In this document: positions 24,259-33,263 of the stretch, piece after piece
Layout: each line of letters begins with the position of its first letter
Position numbering within the stretch: position 1 is the first letter of the stretch
DNA from: an uncultured Porphyromonadaceae bacterium
GTDB taxonomy: Bacteria; Bacteroidota; Bacteroidia; Bacteroidales; Muribaculaceae
DNA length: 64,000 nucleotides
Assembly: GCA_937989585.1 (NCBI GenBank)
Contig: CALKRW010000053.1
Coordinates: forward strand, 1-64,000
Direction of reading: 5' to 3'
Made by a program: the position numbers and the translations under genes
Notes under the pieces: model-generated
What the model saw: the letters and a program-made list of their open reading frames with translations, nothing else
Databases searched by the model: none
Told to the model about the DNA's origin: nothing

Positions 24259-26571
24259 ATGAAAACAAAAATTCTTACAATCCTAATGTCTCTAATGGCT
24301 GTTGTTACGGTCTATGGGCGGGAGATTACCGGTAAAGTTGTCGGAGAGAACGACGCTCCGCTCGACTATGTCAACGTCGTGTTGTACCGCGACTCGACTT
24401 ATATCACCGGTACCGTCACCGACCAGAACGGTATGTTCTCCATTTCAACAGATGCTACGGGCAATCTCTCCGCAAAATGTTCCTTTGTCGGTTATGAAAC
24501 CAAGGAGGTCTCGGTTCCTGCTTCGGGCGATATGGGAACAATCAACCTAACGCCCACTACGGTGGAACTCGGAGAAGTAACGGTCCGCGCCACACGACCC
24601 TCAACGATTATGAAGGGGAATGCACTTGTTACAAACGTGGAAGGAAGTTCGCTCGCACTCGCAGGAACGGCAAATGACGTGTTGGCACGAGTGCCGATGG
24701 TTGTGGAGAATGACGGCAAACTGGAGGTATTCGGCAAAGGCGCACCGGCAATCTATATCAACGGGCGCAAAGTCAATGACCTACAGGAACTATCGCAACT
24801 CAATTCCAATGACATAAAGAATGTTTCGGTAATCACCAATCCGGGAGCCTCATACGCAGCCAACGTGAAGTCCGTAATCATCATCGGGACGAAACCGCCG
24901 AAAGGCGACGGATTCAGCGGTACCATCCGCACAGACAACGGCTTCCAGCACTATTTCCGGACCGGGAACTCGGTCGACCTGAAATACCGTACACGCGGAC
25001 TCGAGGTATTCGCAAACTATGGCTGGTGGTACGGCAACAACCGCAACGATCGCCTCAACGACATGAATACAACCACTTCGGCCGGAAAATATGAGCAGTC
25101 AATCCGCACGATATGGAATCAGACCTATAACGACATGACGGGCAAAATCGGTTTCTCATTCATGTTCAACGATAAGCACAGCATAGGCGCATATTATCAG
25201 AACAGTTGGGACCGTCACAACACTTCCGGGTCAATCCCAAGTGAAGTCTGGCAGAACGTCACATTGCTCGACCGCTATAATTCCGATGTCAACAACAGAT
25301 CCACGTCTGTTCCATGCCACGACGTCAACCTGTATTATAATGGTACAGTCGGAAAATTCAACATTGACTTTAACGCAGACTATCTATGGAACAAAAACAT
25401 GGAAATGTCAATGAGCGACGAAGTCAGCGAGACGGGAGAAGACCGCAATGTCAGCACTGAATCGACCAACCGCAACCGTATGTTTGCCGAGAAACTGGTA
25501 GTCAGTCATTCTCTTTGGCAGGGGCAGATAAGGTTTGGAGAGGAATATACAAATACACGCACAACAAATCTCTTTACAGCAAATATCCCCGATGTTCCTG
25601 ATGCCGACAACCGTGTGGATGAAAGCAACATCGCCGCTTTTGTGGAGTTCGGGCGGCAGTTCGGACGCTTCAATGTCGGTGTCGGACTCCGCTACGAGCA
25701 TGTGAAATTCGATTACTACGAGTTGGGCGAGCATCGCGACGGGCAGAGCAAGAGATACAACAATCTGTTTCCATCGCTTAATGTTGCCACTCAGTTCGGA
25801 CAAGTCCACATGGGACTGAACTACTCAGGTAAGACCGTCCGCCCCGGCTACGGTCAACTCGACGGAGCCGTCAGCTATATCAACCGCCTGACATACGAGA
25901 CCGGCAACCCGTATCTGAAACCCACCAAGTTGCAGACCGTGGAATACATGGCGCAGTGGCGCCGGTTCGTCGCTCAGGTATCGTACACATATTCCAGGAA
26001 TGGCGTGTATTTCATCACGGAGCCGTACGGTGCGGACGGAGAGGCGACCATAATCCGCACGGCAAATCTTGACCACCGCCATTATCTTCAGGCATTCGTA
26101 GGAGGACAGTTTCAGGTCGGAGTATGGCAGCCCCGCGTGAATGTGGGCATGATGAAACAATGGCTCACACTCCCGGTCGATGGTAAGCCAATGAAGATGA
26201 ATACTCCGGGCTTTCTCTTCCAGTGGCAGAACGCTATCCATCTTCCTTTCGACATCTGGCTCAATGTGGACGCGCAGTTGATGACAGGCGTTCGGGAAAA
26301 CAACATGAAAGTGACAAACACGCCGTGGTATGTTAATGCAAAAATTTACAAAGGCTTTTTCAACAATACGTTTAATATCACCCTCGAAGCGAAAGACCTG
26401 TTCAATACCTCGCAGAATGATGCGCGGATGTTTAGCAATGCCGTTCAGATTGTCCAGAAGAATTTCTCGCCCGGTCGCTCGGTAATGCTCACCCTCCAGT
26501 ACCGCTTCAACACCACTCGCGACCGCTACCGTGGCACCGGAGCAGGCAACTCTGAGAAATCACGCTTCTAA
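24259..26571 (+). CDS. TonB-receptor-like outer-membrane beta-barrel protein
   Basis: A 770-residue protein. Signal peptide (MAVVTVYG), carboxypeptidase-regulatory-like domain (about 20-95, ITGKVVGENDAPLDYVNV), a plug-like region (about 110-215, NDVLARVPMVVENDGKLEVF and PAIYINGRKV), then a barrel of the outer-membrane beta-barrel family. It lacks an obvious TonB box. It has its own promoter. Its place after the membrane-bound HTH regulator suggests that regulator controls it, a guess from position. Ligand unknown. A bidirectional terminator follows. Confidence 0.85.
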   Translation: MKTKILTILMSLMAVVTVYGREITGKVVGENDAPLDYVNVVLYRDSTYITGTVTDQNGMFSISTDATGNLSAKCSFVGYETKEVSVPASGDMGTINLTPTTVELGEVTVRATRPSTIMKGNALVTNVEGSSLALAGTANDVLARVPMVVENDGKLEVFGKGAPAIYINGRKVNDLQELSQLNSNDIKNVSVITNPGASYAANVKSVIIIGTKPPKGDGFSGTIRTDNGFQHYFRTGNSVDLKYRTRGLEVFANYGWWYGNNRNDRLNDMNTTTSAGKYEQSIRTIWNQTYNDMTGKIGFSFMFNDKHSIGAYYQNSWDRHNTSGSIPSEVWQNVTLLDRYNSDVNNRSTSVPCHDVNLYYNGTVGKFNIDFNADYLWNKNMEMSMSDEVSETGEDRNVSTESTNRNRMFAEKLVVSHSLWQGQIRFGEEYTNTRTTNLFTANIPDVPDADNRVDESNIAAFVEFGRQFGRFNVGVGLRYEHVKFDYYELGEHRDGQSKRYNNLFPSLNVATQFGQVHMGLNYSGKTVRPGYGQLDGAVSYINRLTYETGNPYLKPTKLQTVEYMAQWRRFVAQVSYTYSRNGVYFITEPYGADGEATIIRTANLDHRHYLQAFVGGQFQVGVWQPRVNVGMMKQWLTLPVDGKPMKMNTPGFLFQWQNAIHLPFDIWLNVDAQLMTGVRENNMKVTNTPWYVNAKIYKGFFNNTFNITLEAKDLFNTSQNDARMFSNAVQIVQKNFSPGRSVMLTLQYRFNTTRDRYRGTGAGNSEKSRF

Positions 26572-26608
26572 TCAGACATAGAGACTTCATGCAAACATAA
26601 TAATAAGA

Positions 26609-26642
26609 AAGACACCTCCGGCAGTGATGTCGGGGGTGTCTT
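26609..26642. terminator. Bidirectional terminator
   Basis: A 12-bp stem with one T-G pair (26609-26620 / 26631-26642) and 10-base loop lies between two convergent genes. Confidence 0.8.
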
Positions 26643-26672
26643 GTATAGTTATATCCGGAAGCAAGTCGGTAA

Positions 26673-27038
26673 TCAGATAGTGGCTATTGCTTCGCGGAAG
26701 GCCGGCTGTTCGAGGTCGCGGGGTTTGAGTATCTGGTCGCCGTAGGAGACGATGTCGATGTCAATAGGAACAACCGGTGAAGGAGCGGCCTCGGGATCAC
26801 GGCCGACGTTCCATTCGAAAGCCTTGACGAAAATCTTGAGGCGGTCAAGAGGGAATTCGGTTTCGGCGCTCGCGGCGACTGCGAGATATTCGGGTCCTTG
26901 GCCTGTGTAGTCGGCGCTTGTGAAAGCGTCGGAAGTCTTGAGTTCGGGGAAGAGGCTGCGAAGTTCCTCGACGGCATCATGCACTTTGGCCTCGCGGTCG
27001 GTATCGTTGGAGGAAATTGAGAATATTACTTTAGGCAT
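26673..27038 (-). CDS. folK: Divergent FolK-like (HPPK family) protein
   Basis: A 121-residue protein. The N-terminal pattern ISSNDTDREAKVHDAVEEL aligns with the LGSN..DR start of hydroxymethyldihydropterin pyrophosphokinase, and GRDP...VPIDIDIVSYGDQIL with its GR...LDLDIL magnesium-binding region. It is shorter than most FolK proteins. Its start SSN and VPIDIDIV depart from consensus GSN and RTLDLDIL, and the C-terminal His/Arg loop is reduced. It may be a short but working FolK or a relative with another role. Last gene of a minus-strand trio, 33 bases after the phosphoesterase gene. Confidence 0.7.
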   Translation of the reverse strand: MPKVIFSISSNDTDREAKVHDAVEELRSLFPELKTSDAFTSADYTGQGPEYLAVAASAETEFPLDRLKIFVKAFEWNVGRDPEAAPSPVVPIDIDIVSYGDQILKPRDLEQPAFREAIATI

Positions 27039-27071
27039 ATATTTATTGTGAGAAGATAGGGCCTTTGATGA

Positions 27072-28271
27072 TTATCTTTGCTTTGAGGCAGCGGGACGGA
27101 GCGTTAGGAGTGTGATTTCCGGAGTGGCTCCGATGCGTGCGGGCATAGCGACAGTTCCCGCACCGATATTGACATAGAGCATGTGCCCCATGTCATCGTC
27201 ATACAAGCCTCCCCATGCCCTGTAGCGCCATGCGGCGGGCGAGAGACCGAAGACCTCGATCTGCATTGCATGTGTATGACCCGAAAGTGTCAGCGCGATG
27301 TTGGCCTCGGGGTGAGCCTGAATATCATTCTCCCAATGGGCGGGATTGTGCGAAAGAAGAATCTTGGTGCGGGAATCCGATATGTCGGGATATGCTTTAT
27401 CAAGGTCGCCGTAGGTATGGAAAGGTGGATCGCCGACATTCTCTACACCGATGAGTACAAGTGTGTCACCCCGGTTAACTATGAAGTCGTGGTCGTTGTT
27501 GAGCATGTGCCAGCCCATTTGGTCCTGAACTTTGAGCAATCGTTCGAAGTTGGTTTTCTTATCGGCGGGATTCTTCCAGTCGACATAGTCGCCGTAGTCG
27601 TGATTTCCGAGGATTGAATATACGCCGTATGGCGCATGAAGCCGGGAAAGGACATTGACAAACGGTGTTGTCTCATCGGTGAGACGGTTTACAATGTCTC
27701 CGGTGAAAACGATCATGTCCGGCTTAAGAGCGTTCACCCTTTCCACGAGGTCATGCAGGAAGGTGGTGTCGGTACCGTATGAGCCGACGTGGAGGTCCGA
27801 AATTTGGGCTATGCGGAAACCGTCGAATTGTGCGGGAAGATTGGATATGGGCACCTCGACTTCCCTGACGTCAATGCGGTAGCGGTTGATAAGCGCACCC
27901 CACCACATCATAACGAAGACAATGACAGCAATAACGCCGCCGGTGTATGACAGCCAGCGCAACTGCTTCTTCTTCAGTAAGCGCGGGATGAGTGAAACCG
28001 CATCGAAGATCACGAAGAGCAACTTCGGGACGTAGAAGGCAAGATAGGTGTAAAGTATCCACATCACGCAACGAAGCATTGCGTCGCTTCCGGAGCGTAC
28101 CGGCATGAAGAATACAGACAGGAGCATCAGAAGCAATATGACGGAAATGCCTATATGTACGCGTCGTACCCAACGGCGTGCGGTAAGTCGCCTGATGGCG
28201 AACCATATATATGTATCCGTACCGATGCCGATGAGAATCAGCATAATAAGGATTAAGACAGGGAGGCGCAT
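27072..28271 (-). CDS. Membrane-anchored metallophosphoesterase (YkuE/calcineurin-like)
   Basis: A 399-residue protein with four hydrophobic segments in residues 1-130, then a calcineurin-type phosphoesterase domain. Metal motifs appear in order: ISDLHVG, FTGDIVN, GNHDYGDY, LSHNPAH and SGHTHAMQ. Related Bacteroidota and Firmicute proteins are predicted membrane phosphoesterases, some acting on lipid intermediates. The substrate here is unknown. It lies 48 bases after a phospholipid-type acyltransferase, so lipid work is possible. Start at ATG 28271. Confidence 0.9.
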   Translation of the reverse strand: MRLPVLILIMLILIGIGTDTYIWFAIRRLTARRWVRRVHIGISVILLLMLLSVFFMPVRSGSDAMLRCVMWILYTYLAFYVPKLLFVIFDAVSLIPRLLKKKQLRWLSYTGGVIAVIVFVMMWWGALINRYRIDVREVEVPISNLPAQFDGFRIAQISDLHVGSYGTDTTFLHDLVERVNALKPDMIVFTGDIVNRLTDETTPFVNVLSRLHAPYGVYSILGNHDYGDYVDWKNPADKKTNFERLLKVQDQMGWHMLNNDHDFIVNRGDTLVLIGVENVGDPPFHTYGDLDKAYPDISDSRTKILLSHNPAHWENDIQAHPEANIALTLSGHTHAMQIEVFGLSPAAWRYRAWGGLYDDDMGHMLYVNIGAGTVAMPARIGATPEITLLTLRPAASKQR

Positions 28272-28319
28272 TGTGTTTCGGTTAAGAGTATTGTATTCGC
28301 TTAGAGGAGAGGATATGCA

Positions 28320-29516
28320 TTATTCGCCGATTGCGGCAAGTTTGTTCTTTAGCGGGTTTGCGTACATGGTATAGACCATCTTGAGCATGTATTCCTCCTC
28401 CTGAGGGGTGATGTCGGGGACATTGACCTTGGAAAGTTGCGAGGAGATGTATGAGTCGAAGTGGTCGAGGTCGGCGGATGTGTATCTTTCGGCGAAACGC
28501 TTCGTGCCGTTAAGACGGTCATATGCAATGTAGTTGCAGGGGAAAATCATGTAACCGCCGTGGATGGTGCGGTCAATTATAGAGCAGGCTTCACGTACGA
28601 CAACAGGACGGGCGGTAGCCTCGATTCGCGAGAGTTCGTCATTGATGCACTTGCCTATCTGGAAGTGAACGCGTCCTTTGGGTTTCAGAAGGCCGGTCTC
28701 CATGCTGAGGAGGTCATCGTGGGGCGATTTCTTATAATCGGCGTCACGAAGGCGCAGCAGATATTCGCGGGCTTTCAGGTAGTCGTTGGGGTCGTATTCG
28801 TAAGAGATGGATACTGGAGATATGTTGAGTGCTATCAGGCTTTCCTTCGGGTTGTCGCTCCCGCCCAGGGTAAGCATCTTGACGAGGCTTTCCTGTGTCA
28901 TATCGTTTGAGTCCTTGGCACGGCCCTGACGCTGGGCTATCCATACGGATTCGTGGCGGGTGTTGATGGCGTAGTGTATATAAGCTGACAGTTGACGGGC
29001 CGATTCGAGTGCCTGGAGTTTCGGAACGTCGCGTTTGACTATGAAACTGCGGTTCAGTTTCACGAGGTCGGTAATCCAGTCGTAGATGAGCAGGTTGTTA
29101 CCGATGGCAATCTGGGTCAGTGGAATGTGGTTCTGTATGAAACAGAGGTTGAGGAAAGCGGCATCGAGTACAATGTCACGGTGGTTGGAAATGAAAGTGT
29201 AACTGCGTGAGGGGTTAATATTGGTCTTGCCGCCGAGAGAAAGGCCGGCGGTAGTGCGGGCGACGAGCATTTCGAGAAATTCGCCCATGATGCGTTCCTG
29301 AAAATCTTTCTGGTTCTTGACAGCAAGCAATTTCGCAACGAAAGCGTCGAAATCGATGTCTGGCATCGTGAAACGGATGGCATGCTCGAATCCCGGATCC
29401 TTGACCATCTTGCTCATTTTCTCGGCAAAACAGGAGTCATCGTAAGGACAGATGTCAACAAATTCAACGGGGAAGTTACCCGTAGTTCCAATATTTTGAT
29501 TCGCAGTGGAATTCAT
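28320..29516 (-). CDS. Glycerolipid acyltransferase-like protein
   Basis: A 398-residue protein. The acyltransferase motif NHRDIVLD (His112, Asp118) fits the NHxxxxD signature of glycerol-phosphate acyltransferases, and VWIAQRQGRAKD the downstream phosphate-binding region. It is longer than PlsC and has no clear membrane span, as in a Bacteroidota group annotated as 1-acyl-glycerol-3-phosphate acyltransferase. It probably transfers a fatty acyl chain to a lipid precursor. The exact substrate is not certain. First gene of the trio with the phosphoesterase and FolK-like genes. Confidence 0.8.
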   Translation of the reverse strand: MNSTANQNIGTTGNFPVEFVDICPYDDSCFAEKMSKMVKDPGFEHAIRFTMPDIDFDAFVAKLLAVKNQKDFQERIMGEFLEMLVARTTAGLSLGGKTNINPSRSYTFISNHRDIVLDAAFLNLCFIQNHIPLTQIAIGNNLLIYDWITDLVKLNRSFIVKRDVPKLQALESARQLSAYIHYAINTRHESVWIAQRQGRAKDSNDMTQESLVKMLTLGGSDNPKESLIALNISPVSISYEYDPNDYLKAREYLLRLRDADYKKSPHDDLLSMETGLLKPKGRVHFQIGKCINDELSRIEATARPVVVREACSIIDRTIHGGYMIFPCNYIAYDRLNGTKRFAERYTSADLDHFDSYISSQLSKVNVPDITPQEEEYMLKMVYTMYANPLKNKLAAIGE

Positions 29517-29580
29517 CTCTATCTATTTGGGGAGTAGGGTCGTATAGAAGGGGCGGCATTTTCATGCCGGAAATTTGGGG

Positions 29581-29612
29581 CAAAATTACTAATAAATCCT
29601 AACATTTCCAAA
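29581..29612 (-). promoter_or_regulatory. Promoter of the acyltransferase operon
   Basis: TAATTTTG (29588-29581) and TTTG (29612-29609) on the minus strand, 20 bases apart, match the Bacteroidota consensus. The leader is about 58 nt. Confidence 0.7.
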
Positions 29613-29656
29613 CCGGCAAAAGTTCAGGCCTTCATTTGGGCGGACATTCAATCCTT

Positions 29657-30982
29657 TCAGTCGCCGTCAGGCAGTCGGTTGCCGTTTTTGTCGATGTAGA
29701 AATGCTCCTTGTTAAGTATCACCAAGGCTTTCCCGTCTTCGAAACTGTGTGCAAAATCGAATACTGCAGGAATTACTTCTTTGCCGGATCTGTCTACAAA
29801 CCCGTCTTTCCCGTTTGACACGACCCTTGCCAATCCCTCTGAAAAACCGTCAATCTTATCATATTTCGGAGGAACTATTTCTGACCCCGTCTTATCAATA
29901 TAACCATATTTGCCATTCAGTTTGACAAGAGACACCCCATCGGAATATTTTCTTACCTCATCATATTTCAGCGCGACGACTTCTTTGCCTGACTTGTCGA
30001 CAAATCCCCATTTGCCGCCTGAGACTACTATTGCCAGACCTTCGTGAAAATTATCTGCTCCATCATATTTGGGCGGAATGACTTCATTGCCGGATTTGTC
30101 AATAAAGCCGTTTTTGTTGTTTAGTTCGACTTTCGCCAATCCTTCGGAAAAATCATAGGCTTTGGTATACTTTGGGCTTACGACTTCTTTCCCTGACTTG
30201 TCGACATAACCATATCTGTAATTGTCAGATTCAATCCAGGCTAAACCTTCGGAAAATTCACCTGCATAATAATACTTCAGAGGAACGATTTCATTTCCCG
30301 TTTTGTCGACATGCCCCCATTTTCTGTTTAACAAAACTTTTGCCAGACCATCCGAAAACGAATATGCCTTATCATATTTAAACGGAATGATTATATTGCC
30401 GGATTTATCAAGGAATCCGTATTTGCCGTTTGTTTTGAACCATGCCGCTCCTTCGGAAAAATTGCCCGCACGATCATAGATCATGGGTATAATTTCCTTA
30501 CCGCATTTATTAACGAAGCCATACTTGCCTTTTTTATAAACTTTGGCCAAACCTTCGGAGAATACACACACATCATCATATTTCAAGGGAACAACTACTT
30601 GTCCTGAGGCGTTGATACAGCCGGATTTGTTATTCAATTTGACTTGTGCCAATCCATCGGAAAAACTGTTGGCCTGGTCATATTTCGGAGGAACCACTTC
30701 CATACCGGTTTCGTCAATATAACCGTATTTGTGATCTAATTCGATTAAGGCAAGTCCTTCAGAAAATTCAGAAATATAGTCATATTTGGGAGAAACAATC
30801 TCCTTACCCGATTCATCAATAAAACCCCATTTATGATTTATCACAACTGGCTTTAATTTATTATGAACGTCAGCATTACAAGTGGAAGTTCTCAGAGAAT
30901 CCTGAGCGAATGACGTGACGCTCGCAGTCACGATGCCCAAAAATAAAACCGACAGGCTTAATACTCTTGACAAATTTTGCAT
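29657..30982 (-). CDS. WG-repeat exported protein
   Basis: A 441-residue protein with signal peptide (IVTASVTSFAQ) followed by eleven tandem 34-residue WG/YG repeats and a partial twelfth. The unit is KWGFID.SG.EIVP.KYD, then a variable stretch, then FSEGLA.V. Repeats are diverged at DNA level but keep length. Such repeats form beta-rich folds of unknown binding role. The last unit is degenerate (HFYIDKNGN). It stands alone with its own promoter and no operon partner. It may bind a surface or peptide ligand, which is a guess. Confidence 0.9.
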   Translation of the reverse strand: MQNLSRVLSLSVLFLGIVTASVTSFAQDSLRTSTCNADVHNKLKPVVINHKWGFIDESGKEIVSPKYDYISEFSEGLALIELDHKYGYIDETGMEVVPPKYDQANSFSDGLAQVKLNNKSGCINASGQVVVPLKYDDVCVFSEGLAKVYKKGKYGFVNKCGKEIIPMIYDRAGNFSEGAAWFKTNGKYGFLDKSGNIIIPFKYDKAYSFSDGLAKVLLNRKWGHVDKTGNEIVPLKYYYAGEFSEGLAWIESDNYRYGYVDKSGKEVVSPKYTKAYDFSEGLAKVELNNKNGFIDKSGNEVIPPKYDGADNFHEGLAIVVSGGKWGFVDKSGKEVVALKYDEVRKYSDGVSLVKLNGKYGYIDKTGSEIVPPKYDKIDGFSEGLARVVSNGKDGFVDRSGKEVIPAVFDFAHSFEDGKALVILNKEHFYIDKNGNRLPDGD

Positions 30983-31030
30983 ATCAGTATCTCTTTAGTG
31001 ATAATATTACCTGAAAATCCGTTCGTTTCG

Positions 31031-31061
31031 CAAATCTACGATTTTTTCTATAAAACGCAAA
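31031..31061 (-). promoter_or_regulatory. Promoter of the WG-repeat gene
   Basis: TAGATTTG (31038-31031) and TTTG (31061-31058) on the minus strand, spaced 19 bases, about 50 bases before the ATG at 30982. Confidence 0.7.
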
Positions 31062-31129
31062 ATTATAATTTAGACATTCGTTTCATGTAAAAATGATAAG
31101 AGATAAAGAGAAAGACAAGGCAATAAAAA

Positions 31130-31151
31130 AGCGGACCGGGGAGGGTCCGCT
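31130..31151 (-). terminator. Terminator of tRNA-Arg
   Basis: An 8-bp stem (31151-31144 / 31137-31130) with six T residues directly after it on the minus strand, just past the tRNA. Confidence 0.85.
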
Positions 31152-31165
31152 GGAGAATTTGAAAG

Positions 31166-31237
31166 TACGCCCGTGGGGAGTCGAACCCCAATCGACGGAA
31201 CCGGAATCCGTAATTCTATCCATTGAACTACGGGCGC
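31166..31237 (-). tRNA. tRNA-Arg (CCG)
   Basis: A 72-nt cloverleaf. The acceptor GCGCCCG pairs with CGGGCGT (one G-U), the anticodon loop TTCCGGT reads CCG, and the T loop is GTTCGACTC. CCA is not encoded. A minus-strand TACTTTTG box at 31261-31254 lies just upstream. Confidence 0.93.
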
Positions 31238-31253
31238 ATGGATAATTATTGTG

Positions 31254-31281
31254 CAAAAGTAATGCTTTTTTTGTACATTTG
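31254..31281. promoter_or_regulatory. Divergent promoters of tRNA-Arg and ung
   Basis: TACTTTTG on the minus strand (31261-31254) faces the tRNA. TACATTTG on the plus strand (31274-31281) faces ung. The -7 boxes are only 12 bases apart, so the promoters overlap. Confidence 0.6.
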
Positions 31282-31303
31282 CAAAAAATAAACGTTTGAT
31301 AAA

Positions 31304-31966
31304 ATGGATGTCAGAATTGAACCGGGCTGGAAAGAAGTCCTCAAAGAGGAGTTTGAGAAACCTTACTTCAAGCAACTTACAGACTTTGTGCGCCAGGAAT
31401 ATCGCGCCGGTCAGATATTTCCTCCCGCTGCGAGAATTTTCGCGGCTTTTGATGCCTGCCCTTTTGACAAGACCAAGGTCGTGATTCTGGGGCAGGACCC
31501 CTATCATGATACAGGCCAGGCAAATGGACTATGTTTCTCGGTTGGAGAAGGCGTAATTAAGCCTCCTTCCCTGATTAATATTTTTAAGGAAGTGCATGAT
31601 GATACGGGTGCGGACATCCCGGCTTCGGGCGACCTTACGCGGTGGGCTGAACAGGGAGTGCTTCTGCTTAACTCGGTGCTGACAGTCAGGGCACATCTGG
31701 CTGCATCACACAGGAACTGCGGATGGGAGACATTCACGGATGCAGTTATCCGTGCTCTTGCCAGTGAGAAAGAAGGTCTTGTGTTCATACTATGGGGCAG
31801 TTACGCCATACGCAAGGGTGAGTTCATCGATCGCAATAAACATCTTGTGCTGACTTCACCGCACCCGTCGCCTCTGTCGGCACACCGCGGTTTCTTCGGC
31901 AATCATCACTTCTCTCAAGCCAACAAATGGCTGGATGAACATGGTCAGACACCTATACAATGGTGA
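31304..31966 (+). CDS. ung: Uracil-DNA glycosylase
   Basis: A 220-residue family 1 enzyme. The water-activating GQDPYH is at 63-68, LLLNSVLTV follows, and the DNA-intercalating HPSPLSAHRG sits near the end. It removes uracil from DNA as the first step of base excision repair. Length is normal. Its stop is 7 bases before the plug-like gene, so the three genes ung, plug and DUF3109 probably share a transcript. Confidence 0.97.
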   Translation: MDVRIEPGWKEVLKEEFEKPYFKQLTDFVRQEYRAGQIFPPAARIFAAFDACPFDKTKVVILGQDPYHDTGQANGLCFSVGEGVIKPPSLINIFKEVHDDTGADIPASGDLTRWAEQGVLLLNSVLTVRAHLAASHRNCGWETFTDAVIRALASEKEGLVFILWGSYAIRKGEFIDRNKHLVLTSPHPSPLSAHRGFFGNHHFSQANKWLDEHGQTPIQW

Positions 31967-31973
31967 GAAAGAT

Positions 31974-33251
31974 ATGACGAATAAGATATTGTTCCTTGTA
32001 TTCATGCTGGCCTGTCTCGGTGTCAGGGGCCAATCAAGTGAAACACGGATATTCAATGAAAAGGTAAAGACACTGCAGGTGAGGCTGGCCGGGACTCCTC
32101 AGGGCGCAATCGGCATGCCTGTGATGCTGCTTGACGGTAACGATGGTGTCATTGTTGAGTTTGACCACCTTGCTGACGAGCGCGAATATCTGCGTTATTC
32201 GCTCAGGCATTGCGACTCACGCTGGGAACCTGATGGCTTGGCGTATGTGGAATACCTTGACGGTTTCAACGAAGGAGAGGTCAATGACTACGCGTTTTCG
32301 AACGCGACCAGTGTGCATTATGTGCATTATCGGATAGTATTACCTAACGAGCAGGTACGCCCGACTATCTCCGGCAACTATCTTCTGACAGTATATCCCG
32401 AGAACGATGAGGAACATCCATGGCTACAGTGCCGTTTTGCTGTCTGTGAACAGACAGCATCGTTCAGTATAAACGCGACATCGAGGACTGACGTCGACTA
32501 TAACAAAGGACATCAGCAACTCGAGATTGTGGCAGACGTTGACAGAGCCGGCGTGCGTGACATATTCAACGACCTGTTGCTTGTCATCGAGCAGAACGGC
32601 CGTAATGACAACCGCCGTTATCTCAGCAAACCGATGAGAATCTCCGGAGGAAAGGTCCACTACGAGCATCAGCCGGAACTCATATTTCCGGCAGGCAACG
32701 AATACCGCCGTTTCGAGACTGTCTCCACACGCTACATTCCGATGGGTGTTGCCGCAATAGATTATAAGGCTCCATACTACAGATTCATTCTGAACACCGA
32801 TGAACCGAGGAGCCATAAAGACTATCTTTATGATGAGACTTTGTCTGGCGGTTTCGTGATACGCAACGCCGACCTTGCGAACGTATTCGATGAAGGCGAC
32901 CCCGGGACAGATGCCGATTACGCTGTTACCTATTTTTCGCTTGAGATGCCCGAACTGCCCGGCGTGAGCATATATATAGACAGCGAGATTACCAATCGCG
33001 AGTTCAGTCCCGAATCGGCAATGACATACAATCAATTGACCGGCTGTTATGAGAAAGCTATGCTTCTGAAGCAGGGCGCATATTCATATAATTATCTTGC
33101 GACTGATATCGGTCAGGATGTCGGGAAAACCTCTACGGTCGAGGGTGACAGATACCAGACGGTCAACCGTTATACCGTCTACCTCTACAATCGTCGGCCA
33201 GGCGAGCGTTATGACCGTCTTGTCGGTGTCGGGTCGATACTGACCAACTGA
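31974..33251 (+). CDS. DUF5103 protein, type IX secretion plug-like
   Basis: A 425-residue protein with a signal peptide (MLACLGVRGQ) and the DUF5103 pattern: EYLRYSLRHCDSRWEPDGL near the N-terminus, YPENDEEHPWLQCRFAV, FEYRRFETVSTRY-like strand and a beta-rich C-terminal half. DUF5103 proteins include the periplasmic Plug that seals the SprA translocon of the type IX secretion system. The ATG at 31974 is used; in-frame codons upstream lie inside ung. Identity as a family is likely. The plug role in this organism is inferred. Confidence 0.75.
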   Translation: MTNKILFLVFMLACLGVRGQSSETRIFNEKVKTLQVRLAGTPQGAIGMPVMLLDGNDGVIVEFDHLADEREYLRYSLRHCDSRWEPDGLAYVEYLDGFNEGEVNDYAFSNATSVHYVHYRIVLPNEQVRPTISGNYLLTVYPENDEEHPWLQCRFAVCEQTASFSINATSRTDVDYNKGHQQLEIVADVDRAGVRDIFNDLLLVIEQNGRNDNRRYLSKPMRISGGKVHYEHQPELIFPAGNEYRRFETVSTRYIPMGVAAIDYKAPYYRFILNTDEPRSHKDYLYDETLSGGFVIRNADLANVFDEGDPGTDADYAVTYFSLEMPELPGVSIYIDSEITNREFSPESAMTYNQLTGCYEKAMLLKQGAYSYNYLATDIGQDVGKTSTVEGDRYQTVNRYTVYLYNRRPGERYDRLVGVGSILTN

Positions 33252-33263
33252 AAGATTTTTTTC

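Noticed and set aside
29657..30982. Repeat array mistaken for CRISPR
   Set aside because: Units are about 102 bases, diverged, in frame, and encode WG repeats with no spacers.
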